Source of the DNA: Pedobacter sp. Leaf216
GTDB taxonomy: Bacteria; Bacteroidota; Bacteroidia; Sphingobacteriales; Sphingobacteriaceae
Direction of reading: 5' to 3'
DNA length: 62,533 bases
NCBI RefSeq assembly: GCF_001421515.1
Contig: NZ_LMKM01000005.1
Coordinates: forward strand, 1 to 62,533
Part shown: positions 25,144-35,185 of the stretch, in pieces
How positions within the stretch are numbered: position 1 is the stretch's first letter
How the letters are laid out: every line of letters starts with the position of its first letter
The notes under the pieces: model-generated
The model's input: only the letters and a program-made list of their open reading frames with translations
Told to the model about the DNA's origin: nothing
Databases searched by the model: none
Translations under genes and position numbers: made by a program

Positions 25144-26790
25144 ATGAAAACAACATTCAAAACATTGTTGGCCTTTAGTGCCCTATTGATTAATTTTCAG
25201 TTCGTAATTGCGGCTGATGTGGTGATCAAAATAAACAAGCGATACCTTAATTTACCCGTCTCACAAAAACAGAACCGCGCAGATATGAAGTTTGAAATTG
25301 CGGGCAAGCAGGAACGTGTTTTTAAAATCAGACTGGCAAAGGAGGAAGCCGAATATTGGGTTTTCTGCGATGTAAGTGCGTTAAAAGGGAAAACAATCAA
25401 AATTAGTTACGACGGCGATGGCACAGGGTTGAATAAGATATATCAAAATGATGAAATTGAAGGGCAGAAAAACCTTTATAAAGAAAAGAACCGCCCTCAA
25501 TTTCATTTTACCTCGAAAAGGGGATGGATAAATGATCCGAACGGACTTATTTTTTATGAAGGTGAATACCATCTTTTTTATCAGCATAATCCTTACGAAA
25601 GAGAATGGGAAAATATGTCTTGGGGCCATGCCGTTAGTAAAGATATGATTCATTGGGAAGAGCTTCCAACCGCATTGAGTCCTGATGGTACTGGAACCAT
25701 GTTTTCAGGGTCGACGGTAATTGATTATAACAATACGGCTGGTTTTAACAAAGGCAACACCCCTGCCATGGTGGCTACTTATACTGCATTTACCAACGAA
25801 AAACAGGTTCAGTGTATGGCTTATAGCTTAGATAAGGGGCGCACCTGGACAAAATACAGCAAAAATCCAATTATCGATTCGAAAGCCAAATGGAACAGTA
25901 ATGATACCAGAGATCCCAGGGTTTTCTGGTATGAACCCGGTAAACATTGGGTTTTGGTATTGAATGAAAGAGATGGCCATTCGATTTACAACGGTAAAAA
26001 TTTAAAAGAATGGACTTTTGAAAGCCATATTACTGGTTTTTGGGAATGCCCTGATTTGTTTGAACTGCCTGTTGATGGTGATAAAAGTAAAAGCAAATGG
26101 GTAATGTACGGTGCTTCTAATACGTACATGGTAGGTAACTTTGATGGTAAGAAGTTTACGCCAGAAACTGGCAAACATTATTATGTAACCGGAACCATTT
26201 ATGCTGCTCAAACATTTACCAATATCCCAGAGCATGATGGACGCAGAATCCAGATTGGGTGGGGCAAGGTAACTCATCCCGATATGCCTTTTAATGGTAT
26301 GATGCTTCTGCCAACAGCACTTACACTTAAAACCACCAAAAATGTTGTGCGTTTGTTTAGCGAGCCGGTAAAAGAAGCGAGTCAGCTTTTTGAAAATGTA
26401 GGCGAATGGAAAAACCTCAACGCGACAGCGGCTACAGAGAATTTAAAACCATATAACAGTAACGACAGGATCCGGATTAAAACAAAACTTAAACTTTCTC
26501 ACGCCACAAGTGCTGGTTTAAATCTTTTCGGGCAAAAAGTGCTAGACTATGATATGAATTACAATTTGGTAAACGGCGTTTTCTATTCACCGGAGGATAT
26601 GACCAGTATGGAAATTTCCGCTGATATTTATATCGATAAAACTTCAATTGAGGTATTTATTGATGGCGGAGCCTATTCGTATTCGATGGAACGGAAGCCA
26701 GATCCCAAAAACACCGAAGGCTTTCATTTTTTTGGTAATAATATCGAAGTTGAAGAATTGCAGGTGTATTCGGTAAAGTCGATTTGGTAA
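25144..26790 (+). CDS. secreted GH32 beta-fructosidase (levanase/inulinase-like)
   Basis: A 548-residue protein with a signal peptide (cleavage near VIAAD, residue 24), an extra N-terminal beta-rich region (about 25-115), a five-bladed GH32 propeller (about 120-430) and a C-terminal beta-sandwich. The three catalytic motifs are complete: nucleophile D131 in WINDPNG, transition-state D257 in RDPRV, and acid/base E301 in ECPDL. The family releases fructose from levan, inulin or sucrose. No transporter or fructokinase gene is adjacent, but a sugar isomerase-like protein and a sulfatase follow on the same strand. Confidence 0.93.
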   Translation: MKTTFKTLLAFSALLINFQFVIAADVVIKINKRYLNLPVSQKQNRADMKFEIAGKQERVFKIRLAKEEAEYWVFCDVSALKGKTIKISYDGDGTGLNKIYQNDEIEGQKNLYKEKNRPQFHFTSKRGWINDPNGLIFYEGEYHLFYQHNPYEREWENMSWGHAVSKDMIHWEELPTALSPDGTGTMFSGSTVIDYNNTAGFNKGNTPAMVATYTAFTNEKQVQCMAYSLDKGRTWTKYSKNPIIDSKAKWNSNDTRDPRVFWYEPGKHWVLVLNERDGHSIYNGKNLKEWTFESHITGFWECPDLFELPVDGDKSKSKWVMYGASNTYMVGNFDGKKFTPETGKHYYVTGTIYAAQTFTNIPEHDGRRIQIGWGKVTHPDMPFNGMMLLPTALTLKTTKNVVRLFSEPVKEASQLFENVGEWKNLNATAATENLKPYNSNDRIRIKTKLKLSHATSAGLNLFGQKVLDYDMNYNLVNGVFYSPEDMTSMEISADIYIDKTSIEVFIDGGAYSYSMERKPDPKNTEGFHFFGNNIEVEELQVYSVKSIW

Positions 26791-26898
26791 TAAATTAGTT
26801 ATAAACCATTTAAAAGAATCTTTCAGCGATCGTTTCCCAATTTTCAAGGGAATTTGCTCGCTTTAAATACTTAAATTGCTATTTAAATAAGGGTAATA

Positions 26899-27768
26899 AT
26901 GAGAAACAGGTTTTTATTTCTTTTGGCTTGCACTGTTGTGCTGTCTTTTTCTGGTTTCGTATCAAATAAGCCTGCCTACCCGCAATTGGGTATTGTAGCT
27001 GGTTTGGCGCAGGATAGTTTGGCTTATTCGGCTGGTTTTAAATTAATCGGCGAATCAGTGCCTAAAATACTGGCACCTGCATTAAGTGATGAGGAGTTTC
27101 GTGCAAACCTTAAAAAAATTAAAGCTGCAAAATGTAAGGTATTAAGCTGCAACCTGTTTTTTCCCGGCACCTTAAAAATTGCCGGGCCCAATGTAGATGA
27201 AGCAAAGGTGTTGGCTTATACCGAAACCGTACTCTCACGGGCCAAGGAAGCTGGCGTAAAATACATTGTTTTAGGAAGTTCGGGTGCGCGCAGCATTCCT
27301 GCGGGTTATGATATCGATAAAGCTAAATCAGATTTTGTAGCCTTATGCAAAAAACTTGGTCAGCTTGCCAAGAAAAACAACGTAACCATTCTACTCGAAA
27401 ACTTAGAAACTACCGAAACCAACTTTATAACCTCATTAAAAGCGGCTGCAGAAATTGTAACTCAAGTAAATGAACCCAACTTCAGGTTAAATGTTGATAT
27501 TTTTCACATGCTGCGCGAAGGAGAATCCCCCGACGAAATAATTGCAGCCGGCGCAGTTGTTGGTTTCTGTGAAATTGCTGAAAAAGAAAAACGCACTCTT
27601 CCAGGTGTAGCTGGTGATGATTTTAGGCCTTACTTAAGTGCCCTAAAGAAAATTAACTACAAAGGATTTATTTTTATCGAAGCAAGTAGCAGTAATCCTG
27701 CTGCTGAATATCCAATCGCTTTTAAATACCTTTCCAACCAGTTAGCCGCCGTTTATTCAAGGAAATAA
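26899..27768 (+). CDS. exported sugar phosphate isomerase/epimerase-like protein
   Basis: A 289-residue protein with a signal peptide (about 1-23) and a xylose-isomerase-like/AP-endonuclease-2 TIM barrel. Characteristic segments are TILLENLETTETNFITS, FRLNVDIFHMLREGESP and GFIFIEASSS, carrying the Glu, Asp-His and Glu metal ligands expected of the fold. The substrate is not identifiable; such exported members are common near polysaccharide-degradation genes in Bacteroidota. It lies 108 bp after the GH32 gene. Confidence 0.82.
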   Translation: MRNRFLFLLACTVVLSFSGFVSNKPAYPQLGIVAGLAQDSLAYSAGFKLIGESVPKILAPALSDEEFRANLKKIKAAKCKVLSCNLFFPGTLKIAGPNVDEAKVLAYTETVLSRAKEAGVKYIVLGSSGARSIPAGYDIDKAKSDFVALCKKLGQLAKKNNVTILLENLETTETNFITSLKAAAEIVTQVNEPNFRLNVDIFHMLREGESPDEIIAAGAVVGFCEIAEKEKRTLPGVAGDDFRPYLSALKKINYKGFIFIEASSSNPAAEYPIAFKYLSNQLAAVYSRK

Positions 27769-27826
27769 TTATTAAGTCATTCTGCTGAACGCGTTGATTG
27801 CTTCTGATTATATTGTCGTAGCCAAC

Positions 27827-27917
27827 AACCTTTATCAAATCGAAGTTTTGCTTCCGCTTATTTGCGGATAGTAGCAACTATCGATTCTTGAACAATTTTT
27901 CTTAATTGATAAAGGTT
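27827..27917. repeat. 90-bp imperfect hairpin element
   Basis: AACCTTTATCAA (27827-27838) and TTGATAAAGGTT (27906-27917) are perfect 12-base inverted termini. The inside also pairs in part: ATCGA / TCGAT and GTTTTGCT / AGTAGCAAC around a CCGCTTATTTGCGG core. It lies in the leader of the sulfatase gene. A small structured RNA or a miniature repeat is possible. Confidence 0.5.
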
Positions 27918-28012
27918 TGCTGTTGTTATGCAAACGTTTGTGCAGAGAAAATTTTAAATGGCAATTTGCTTATCATTATCTTGGATTTTCAATAACGTTT
28001 ACGATCTTCAAT

Positions 28013-29542
28013 ATGATAAAAAGAAATGCATTAATACTTTTTTCCTGCCTGTTTACCCTTAATGCTTTGGCGCAGCAACCAAAGGTAAAACCCAATATTG
28101 TTTACATCTTAGCTGATGATTTGGGTTATGGTGAATTGGGTAGCTATGGGCAGCAGAAAATAGAAACCCCTAATTTGGATGAGCTGGCCAGGCATGGCAA
28201 GCGGTTTACCCAGCATTACGCTTATCCTGTTTGTGCACCTTCGCGTTTTGGTTTAATGACGGGGATAAATTCGGGCAAAGCATTTATCCGCGGCAACCAT
28301 GAGTGGGGAGCGCGTGGCGATGTGTGGAATTTTAAAGCCATGGAAGAAAATCCTTTTCTCGAAGGACAATATCCCATCCCTGACTCTACCATTACCATAG
28401 CTAAAGTATTAAAAACGGCAGGTTACAACACTGCATTGGTTGGTAAATGGGGGTTGGGCAGCCCAATGACGGCCGGAACACCGAACCGCCAGGGTTTTGA
28501 TTACTTTTATGGCTTTATCTGCCAGCGACAGGATCATACCTACTATGGCGGGCATTTATGGGAAAACGAAACACGGGTTCCGCTTGATAATAAAATTGTT
28601 GATCCGGATGTTAAATTCCCCTCAGATCTTGATCCCCTTAACGAAAAAAACTACGAACAATACCAGCAGAACGATTATGCGCCGGATTTTTTAATTAAAG
28701 CAGCGCTAAACTTTATCGGACAGAATAAGCAAAAACCATTCTTTTTGTATTATGCAAGTCCATTGCCGCACGTATCTTTACAGGCACCCAAAAAACTGGT
28801 CGATTATTACCATCAGAAATTCGGTGATGAAAAACCTTTCTTAGGTGGTTCCTATTTCCCTTGTCGTTACCCCCGCGCAACCTATGCAGCAATGATTACT
28901 TTACTCGATCAGCAGGTTGGGCAGTTGATTAAAAAACTTAAAGATGAAGGGGTATACAACAATACCATTATTATGTTCTGTGCAGATAATGGAACGGCCT
29001 TCAATGCAGGTGCCGATCCGGTGTTTTTTAACAGCAATGGCCCCTTTAAAGGAGAATATGGCTGGGGCAAAGGTTTTGTACGCGAGGGCGGTATCAGAGA
29101 GCCATTTATTGTATCCTGGCCAGGTAAGGTAAAAGAAGGATCAACCAGCGAACTCATTTCGTCGACCCTTGATATGATGCCTACTTTTTGCGAATTGTTA
29201 AATATAAAAGCACCGTCAGAAATAGATGGATTAAGCATACTGCCAACCATTTTAGATAAAGGCAAACAGACCCAGCACAATTACCTGTACTTCGAGTTTC
29301 CTGAGTATGGCGGGCAACAGGCCATTCGCATTGGCAATTGGAAAGGTGTTAGGCTAAATATGCTTAAAGGAAACGATAAATGGACTTTGTACGACCTTAA
29401 AACCGATTTGAAAGAGCAAAATGATGTTGCTGCAGATCATCCTGATGTGGTAAAACAAATGATGGCCATTTCGAAAAAAGAACACCATACACCATTGATA
29501 AAAAGATTTGAAATACCGGTTTTGGAGAAAGAAAAGCAATAG
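28013..29542 (+). CDS. exported sulfatase (arylsulfatase-like)
   Basis: About 509 residues with a signal peptide (1-20, cleavage near LAQQ). The alkaline-phosphatase-type sulfatase fold begins KPNIVYILADDLGYGELGSYG with the metal-binding DD pair. The formylglycine site is C74-A-P-S-R in YPVCAPSRFG, so a formylglycine-generating enzyme elsewhere is needed. CADNGTAF holds the second metal Asp-Asn pair. It would remove sulfate from a glycan or aryl ester outside the cytoplasm. The ATG at 28013 starts the signal peptide; the longer frame to 27917 crosses a repeat element. Confidence 0.9.
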   Translation: MIKRNALILFSCLFTLNALAQQPKVKPNIVYILADDLGYGELGSYGQQKIETPNLDELARHGKRFTQHYAYPVCAPSRFGLMTGINSGKAFIRGNHEWGARGDVWNFKAMEENPFLEGQYPIPDSTITIAKVLKTAGYNTALVGKWGLGSPMTAGTPNRQGFDYFYGFICQRQDHTYYGGHLWENETRVPLDNKIVDPDVKFPSDLDPLNEKNYEQYQQNDYAPDFLIKAALNFIGQNKQKPFFLYYASPLPHVSLQAPKKLVDYYHQKFGDEKPFLGGSYFPCRYPRATYAAMITLLDQQVGQLIKKLKDEGVYNNTIIMFCADNGTAFNAGADPVFFNSNGPFKGEYGWGKGFVREGGIREPFIVSWPGKVKEGSTSELISSTLDMMPTFCELLNIKAPSEIDGLSILPTILDKGKQTQHNYLYFEFPEYGGQQAIRIGNWKGVRLNMLKGNDKWTLYDLKTDLKEQNDVAADHPDVVKQMMAISKKEHHTPLIKRFEIPVLEKEKQ

Positions 29543-29640
29543 TTTTTATTGCTCATCTTTAATTTATATGGCTTGCAGCTGCCCAAGGTAGTTTTTATAG
29601 TAAATTCTTTTGTTTGCGCATTGGTATGGAGGTAATATTT

Positions 29641-29648
29641 TAAATTTG
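29641..29648 (+). promoter_or_regulatory. -7 box of the aminopeptidase P gene
   Basis: TAAATTTG matches TAnnTTTG. It ends 23 bases before the ATG at 29672, giving a short leader and supporting 29672 over the upstream in-frame codon at 29663. Confidence 0.5.
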
Positions 29649-29671
29649 GCCAATTAAAATTCTTGCTGAAC

Positions 29672-31447
29672 ATGACTTATGTAGAAAAATTAAATGCCCT
29701 GCGGCAGTTAATGGCCCAACAAAATATTGATGCTTATGTAATTACAGCCGCAGATCCGCACATTAGCGAATACCTGCCTGCACATTATAAAGCCATTCCA
29801 TTTGCGAGTGGTTTTACCGGTTCTGCCGGAACACTCGTTATTACGCAAACTTTTGCTGGCCTTTGGACGGATTCAAGATATTTTACACAAGCAGAAAGCG
29901 AGCTAAATGGTACAGGTTATGAGTTGGTAAAGTTAGAAGTGCCTCACACACCCGAATATATAGGTTGGTTGCTCGAAGTTTTGCCAGATGGGGCCAAAGT
30001 AGCCTTTAACCACCAATTAATTACCCTTGCATTGGCGTTGGAAATGGAGCAACAGTTGCTTACTAAAGCAATTGAAGTGACGGATTTGGATTTCGTAAGC
30101 ACCATTTGGACCGATAGGGTAGGGCTGCCACAAGAAAAAGCTTATTTAATTGGAGAGGAAGCCGCTGGCATGAGCATTTCTGCAAAGGTTGCTGAAGTTA
30201 GGGCTGTTTTGCAAACGAATAATACAACACACCATTTTATTTCTACTCTTGATGATATTGCATGGTTATTCAATCTTCGTGGAACCGACGTAGCTTATAA
30301 TCCGGTTGCTTTGAGTTTCGCTTTGCTTACGCATGATGAAGTGAAACTCTTTATTGATCAGCAAAAGTTATCTCAAACTGATATCGATGTTTTAAATAAA
30401 CAGGGTGTAACAGTGTACCCTTATAATGAAATTGCAAAAGCGTTGCAGGAGATACCCTTAGCGGCTTCAATTTTTATTGATCCTAAACGTACCTGTTACG
30501 GCCTTTATCAATGTTTGCCAAAAACGGTTCAGGTTATTTTTGGAATTAACCCTACTACGCATTTAAAAAGTATAAAAAACGATATTGAAATTAATCACAT
30601 CCGTAAAGCGATGCTGCAGGATGGAGTAGCCCTAACCAAATTTTTTAAATGGCTTGAGGATGGGCTTGGTAAAGAGCGTATTACAGAGTGGTCTGCGGCA
30701 AAACAACTGGCAAAGTTTCGTGCCGAACAGCAATCATTCGTTGATTTAAGTTTTAATACCATTGCAGGGTACAATGCCAATGGCGCACTCCCACATTATA
30801 GCGTAACTGAAGAAAGCGATCAGGAAATTACTGGTGATGGTTTGTTTCTTGTTGATTCGGGAGGGCAGTACCGGTATGGCACAACTGATATTACCAGGGT
30901 AATTCCCATTGGTGAAGCTTCGCAACGCCAGGCCGAAGATTATACTTTGGTACTTAAAGGACTTATTGAAGGTGCTAAGCTTATTTTTCCGGAAGGTACA
31001 AAAGGGTATCAGATCGATGCCATTTGCAGGAAACCACTGTGGGAATATAGCATCAATTTTGGTCATGGAACGGGGCATGGCATAGGCTTTTTTCTTAACG
31101 TACATGAAGGCCCTCAGAATATTAGTTCTGCCAATGTAGATGTTGCCTTTAAGCCTGGTATGGTAACTTCAATAGAACCTGGTATTTATCGGCCGGGCAA
31201 ACATGGCGTACGGATTGAGAATCTTGTTTTATGTACTCAATACGGTGCTAGTGAATTCGGTAACTTTCTCTCCTTCGAAACCTTGACACTCTGTTTTATT
31301 GATACCACAATCGTAAATAAAGCCCTTTTAGAACCGCATCAATTAACCTGGTTAAATCAATACAATCAAATGGTATTCGAAAAGCTTCAACCTTTGTTGG
31401 CAGTAGAAGAAGCCGCGTGGCTAAAGGTAAAATGTGAGCCGATATAA
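29672..31447 (+). CDS. aminopeptidase P family protein, three-domain type (M24B)
   Basis: About 591 residues, the long form with two creatinase-N-like domains (about 1-135 and 140-300) before a C-terminal pita-bread M24 domain. Metal ligands are visible: D in LVDSGGQYRYG, D in TTDITR, H in HGTGHGIG, E in SIEPGIY and E in VRIENLV. It removes an N-terminal residue preceding proline (Xaa-Pro) from peptides and has no signal peptide, so it acts in the cytoplasm. The second M24B enzyme of the window is at 38357. The last part of the gene runs into a repeat array. Confidence 0.92.
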   Translation: MTYVEKLNALRQLMAQQNIDAYVITAADPHISEYLPAHYKAIPFASGFTGSAGTLVITQTFAGLWTDSRYFTQAESELNGTGYELVKLEVPHTPEYIGWLLEVLPDGAKVAFNHQLITLALALEMEQQLLTKAIEVTDLDFVSTIWTDRVGLPQEKAYLIGEEAAGMSISAKVAEVRAVLQTNNTTHHFISTLDDIAWLFNLRGTDVAYNPVALSFALLTHDEVKLFIDQQKLSQTDIDVLNKQGVTVYPYNEIAKALQEIPLAASIFIDPKRTCYGLYQCLPKTVQVIFGINPTTHLKSIKNDIEINHIRKAMLQDGVALTKFFKWLEDGLGKERITEWSAAKQLAKFRAEQQSFVDLSFNTIAGYNANGALPHYSVTEESDQEITGDGLFLVDSGGQYRYGTTDITRVIPIGEASQRQAEDYTLVLKGLIEGAKLIFPEGTKGYQIDAICRKPLWEYSINFGHGTGHGIGFFLNVHEGPQNISSANVDVAFKPGMVTSIEPGIYRPGKHGVRIENLVLCTQYGASEFGNFLSFETLTLCFIDTTIVNKALLEPHQLTWLNQYNQMVFEKLQPLLAVEEAAWLKVKCEPI

Positions 31448-31462
31448 TTTGGATTTAAATAT

Positions 31463-32233
31463 CGTCATTTCGACCGTAGTGGGGAAATCTTTGGGAATGC
31501 TTTTAGCGTGTTTAAAAGATTTCTCGGCTACGCTGTGCTTCGCTCGAAATGACGACCGAGGGGGTATGATGGCTTGGAGTAAAGTACCCGTTTCCATCGT
31601 CATTTCGACCGTAGTGGAGAAATCTTTGGACTTTGTTCAATAGCATCTTTAAAAGATTTCTCGGCTACGCTGTGCTTCGCTCGAAATGACGACCGCGGGG
31701 ATGACGGCATGTAGTAAAGCACCTGTTTCCATCGTCATTTCGACCGTAGTGGAGAAATCTTTGGATAGGCTTGTAGCATCTTTAAAAGATTTCTCGGCTA
31801 CGCTGTGCTTCGCTCGAAATGACGGCCAAGAGGGATGACGGCATGGAGTAAAGTACCGGTTTCATCGTCATTTCGACCGTAACGGAGAAATCTTTGGACT
31901 TTGTCAACAGCATCTTTAAAAGATTTCTCGGCTACGCTGTGCTTCGCTCGAAATGACGACCGCGCGAGGATGAGGGCCTAGGGTAAAGTACCCGTTTCCA
32001 TCGTCATTTCGACCGTAGTGGAGAAATCTTTGGACTTTGTCAATAGCATCTTTAAAAGATTTCTCGGCTACGCTGTGCTTCGCTCGAAATGACGACCGAG
32101 GGGGATGACGGCATATAGTAAAGTACTCGTCGAATCGTCATTTCGACCGTAGCGGAGAAATCTTTGGATAGGCTTGTAGCGTGTTTAAAAGATTTCTCGG
32201 CTACGCTGTGCTTCGCTCGAAATGACGACCGAG
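31463..32233. repeat. 134-bp hairpin unit, six tandem copies
   Basis: Six copies begin with CGTCATTTCGACCGTAGTGG or a variant at 31463, 31598, 31733, 31866, 32002 and 32136. Each continues with GAGAAATCTTTGG, a 20-25-base variable loop, AAAGATTTCTCGGCTACG and TTCGCTCGAAATGACG. The two arms (TCATTTCGA...GAGAAATCTTT / AAAGATTTCTC...TCGAAATGA) are inverted repeats, so each unit can fold into one long hairpin. About 25 bases of spacer (GGGATGACGGCAT...AAAGTAC) separate units. Single halves occur at 24424, 35539 and 62443. No gene. Confidence 0.9.
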
Positions 32234-32366
32234 GTGATGACGGCTGGAGTGAATTAATGCAATCGTTATGATCCGCCATCCAATTTACAACTTCCTATAA
32301 ATACACCAATCCTTTACCGATTTTGCGCTATTTTTGAGATGACTATCCGCTTTATATTTTAAACTA

Positions 32367-32374
32367 TATTTTTG
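32367..32374 (+). promoter_or_regulatory. -7 box of the DUF5695 gene
   Basis: TATTTTTG matches TAnnTTTG and overlaps an in-frame TTG at 32372, excluding that codon as the start. The ATG at 32405 lies 30 bases further on. Confidence 0.5.
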
Positions 32375-32404
32375 AGTATCCCTAAACCATTTTGCTCACT
32401 CAAC

Positions 32405-35161
32405 ATGACTATTAAATCAAAAAAAATATCATTAATTACTTTAAAGGCAATATTTTGCTGCGTTTTGGCTTTAGTAAACGTTAAGCTAAGCGTTGCTCAA
32501 TCGCCATGGATTGCATTAAGTAAAAAGCCTTCAACATTAGGTCTCGAAAAGGGTTTTTCAACTTTCGATGCAGGAGCTTTTACGCTGAAGCTTGTTAAGT
32601 CATCACAAACCGTGGCTGGTCTTCAACCTAAAATGATCAAAGATTTTGATTTCGTTCCGAGTGACAGTTTAAAAGTGCGTAGTGCAGATGGCTTATATCA
32701 TTTAGGAGACATTAATTTAAAACTTCGCAATACAGGGGATGAAGTTTGGAAAAGCTACAGTACAGCGGCAAAAAGGAGTCCTGTTAAAAACATTCCAACA
32801 GGTAAAAATGGCTTTGCAGCAGCCGATCTTGCAGCAACATTACCAACTGATATCCCTTTGCAGATAAAGCGGATTTGGGAAATGCAGAACGGTAAACTGG
32901 TGCTTCGCTTCGAGCTGAAAAATAAAACCGACAAAAATGTAGAAATCGGTGCGTTGGGAATTCCAATGATTTTTGATAACATTTTAGAGGGAAGAACACT
33001 GGAGCAAACCCACGCTAAAAATGTATTTTACGATCCTTACATTGGTAAAGATGCAGGTTATCTTCAGGTGACCAGGTTAAGCGGGCATGCACCGTCTTTA
33101 TTGGTGGTTCCGGTAGGGCAAACCCCATTCGAAGCTTACAATCCATTAAATGATGATAAAACGCCAAGAGGAATTGCCTTTGAGGGTTTTTACGAATGGA
33201 TGGTGTACAGTAAAGCCTATGCAGAAAACGAATGGAAAAATGCCGAACAATGGAACAGCCCAACATCGATTGTTTTAAAGCCGGGCGAAACTTGTAATTA
33301 TGCCCTTCAGTTTATCCTTTCAGGGTCAGCTAAGGATACTGAAAGTAAACTGATCGAAAATAAAAGACCTGTGGCCATTTCTGTTCCTGGTTATGTACTG
33401 CCACGAGATGTAGATGCGAAATTGTTTATCAGTTATCCCAAAAAGATAAAATCCATACAGGTTCAGCCAGAAAATGCATTAAAAGTAAAAGTGCTGGGCA
33501 CAACTAAAAATGGTTGGAAAAGTTACGCAGTTACAGGCAATACCTGGGGTAGGGCAAGGTTATCAATCACTTATGAAGATGAATTGGAACAGACCATAAA
33601 TTATAAAGTGATTGAGCCAGAAAGTGATGTAATAGCCAGTTATGGCCATTTTTTAACAACTAAACAATGGTTTAACCAGCCTGATCCCATTTTTAAAAGA
33701 AGTCCTTCTGCCATTACTTACGATGAGGAGAAACAACAGCAGGTTACACAAGATAATAGGGCTTGGATTGCAGGCTTGAGCGATGAGGGTGGGGCAGGCT
33801 CCTGGTTGGGCGCAATAATGAAACAGTTGGTTCATCCGGAAAAGGAAGAGGTTGATAAGTTAAAACAATTTGTTGATACCGTGATGTTTGGACGCATTCA
33901 GCTAAAGGATGGCCCTCAGAAGTATGGAGTTAAAAAGAGTTTATTTTATTATGCGCCAGATTCATTGCCGAAAGATACCTATGCGGCAAACATTAATTTC
34001 AAAACATGGTCTGCATGGCCAAAAAAGGAGGCCGATAATTTAGGCAGATCATATAACTACCCACATGTTGCCGCTGCACATTGGTTGATGTATCGGTTAG
34101 CACGGAATTATAAAGGACTTGTTGATGAGCAAAGCTGGAAACAGCACCTGGTTGATGCGGCGGAAACCGGAATGGCCATGGTGAACATTGCGCCTTATTA
34201 TGCACAGTTCGGCCAGATGGAAGGCACCATTTTTTACCTCATCTTAACCGATCTTAAAAATGAAGGATTAACAGCAGAAGCAGGCAGGCTGGAAACCGAA
34301 ATGAAAAAACGTGCCAACCATTGGCGGTCGCTGCAATATCCGTTTGGCAGTGAGATGCCTTGGGATTCTACAGGTCAAGAAGAAGTTTATGTATGGTCGG
34401 ATTATTTTGGCTATCAGGATAAAGCAAATGTAACGCTTGATGCCATACTCGCTTATATGCCTGTGGTGCCACATTGGGCTTACAATGGCAACGCACGCCG
34501 CTACTGGGATTTTCTTTATGGTGGTAAACTTTCGCGTATTGAAAGGATGATTCATCATTATGGTTCAGCATTGAATGCCATTCCAGTTTTAATGGATTAC
34601 CGAAAACATCCTGGCGATTTTTATCTATTGCGTACAGGTTACGGAGGTTTGTTAGGGTCGATTTCAAATATTACCAAAGAAGGTTTTGCACCAACTGCCT
34701 TTCATGCCTATCCATCAACCTTAAAAAACGATGGCATAACCGGCGATTATGGCTCTGGCTTTTTTGGCTATGCGGTTAATACTTCATCGTACATATTGCA
34801 GCATCCGGAGTTTGGTTGGCTGGCTTTTGGGGGCAACCTAAATAAAGCGGGAAACACAATCAATGTTAAATTAACAACAGCAGCAAAATCATCAGTGTAT
34901 GTTGCGCCTGCCGGACTTTGGATTACGCTTGATGCCGGAACGATTGAAGAGGTTAATTACAATACCACCAATGGAGAAATCGGTGTAAAACTAAGCAAGG
35001 CAAACGAGTACACGCCAGTTGCAATATTAAGATTATCTCAGCCAGCAAAAGTTAATGGTGTGGGTAATTATTCAGTTAAAAATAATAAAACCGGTAATAG
35101 GGGAGCATATAAATTGCCGTTAGCAAATGAACGCGTAACCAATATCATTCTACAGAAATAG
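32405..35161 (+). CDS. exported DUF5695 protein, putative glycosidase-like
   Basis: About 918 residues. The signal peptide runs to about residue 32 (KAIFCCVLALVNVKLSVAQ). The rest matches my recollection of DUF5695 proteins: an N-terminal beta-sandwich-like region, a middle part and an alpha-helical toroid-like C-terminal half (for example YNYPHVAAAHWLMYRLARNYKGLV and EMPWDSTGQEEVYVWSDYFGY). Helical toroids of this type are common in carbohydrate-active enzymes, but no catalytic residues are established. Its place between fructosidase, sulfatase and GH127/146 genes suggests a role in plant glycan use. The ATG at 32405 is chosen from the signal peptide and -7 box. A terminator follows. Confidence 0.75.
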   Translation: MTIKSKKISLITLKAIFCCVLALVNVKLSVAQSPWIALSKKPSTLGLEKGFSTFDAGAFTLKLVKSSQTVAGLQPKMIKDFDFVPSDSLKVRSADGLYHLGDINLKLRNTGDEVWKSYSTAAKRSPVKNIPTGKNGFAAADLAATLPTDIPLQIKRIWEMQNGKLVLRFELKNKTDKNVEIGALGIPMIFDNILEGRTLEQTHAKNVFYDPYIGKDAGYLQVTRLSGHAPSLLVVPVGQTPFEAYNPLNDDKTPRGIAFEGFYEWMVYSKAYAENEWKNAEQWNSPTSIVLKPGETCNYALQFILSGSAKDTESKLIENKRPVAISVPGYVLPRDVDAKLFISYPKKIKSIQVQPENALKVKVLGTTKNGWKSYAVTGNTWGRARLSITYEDELEQTINYKVIEPESDVIASYGHFLTTKQWFNQPDPIFKRSPSAITYDEEKQQQVTQDNRAWIAGLSDEGGAGSWLGAIMKQLVHPEKEEVDKLKQFVDTVMFGRIQLKDGPQKYGVKKSLFYYAPDSLPKDTYAANINFKTWSAWPKKEADNLGRSYNYPHVAAAHWLMYRLARNYKGLVDEQSWKQHLVDAAETGMAMVNIAPYYAQFGQMEGTIFYLILTDLKNEGLTAEAGRLETEMKKRANHWRSLQYPFGSEMPWDSTGQEEVYVWSDYFGYQDKANVTLDAILAYMPVVPHWAYNGNARRYWDFLYGGKLSRIERMIHHYGSALNAIPVLMDYRKHPGDFYLLRTGYGGLLGSISNITKEGFAPTAFHAYPSTLKNDGITGDYGSGFFGYAVNTSSYILQHPEFGWLAFGGNLNKAGNTINVKLTTAAKSSVYVAPAGLWITLDAGTIEEVNYNTTNGEIGVKLSKANEYTPVAILRLSQPAKVNGVGNYSVKNNKTGNRGAYKLPLANERVTNIILQK

Positions 35162-35185
35162 CATCAATTTATAAACTTAGTAAGC

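Noticed and set aside
31421..32279. Short open frames on both strands within the 134-bp array
   Set aside because: They follow the repeat period and contain only repeat-derived codons such as SSFRAKHSVAEKSF.
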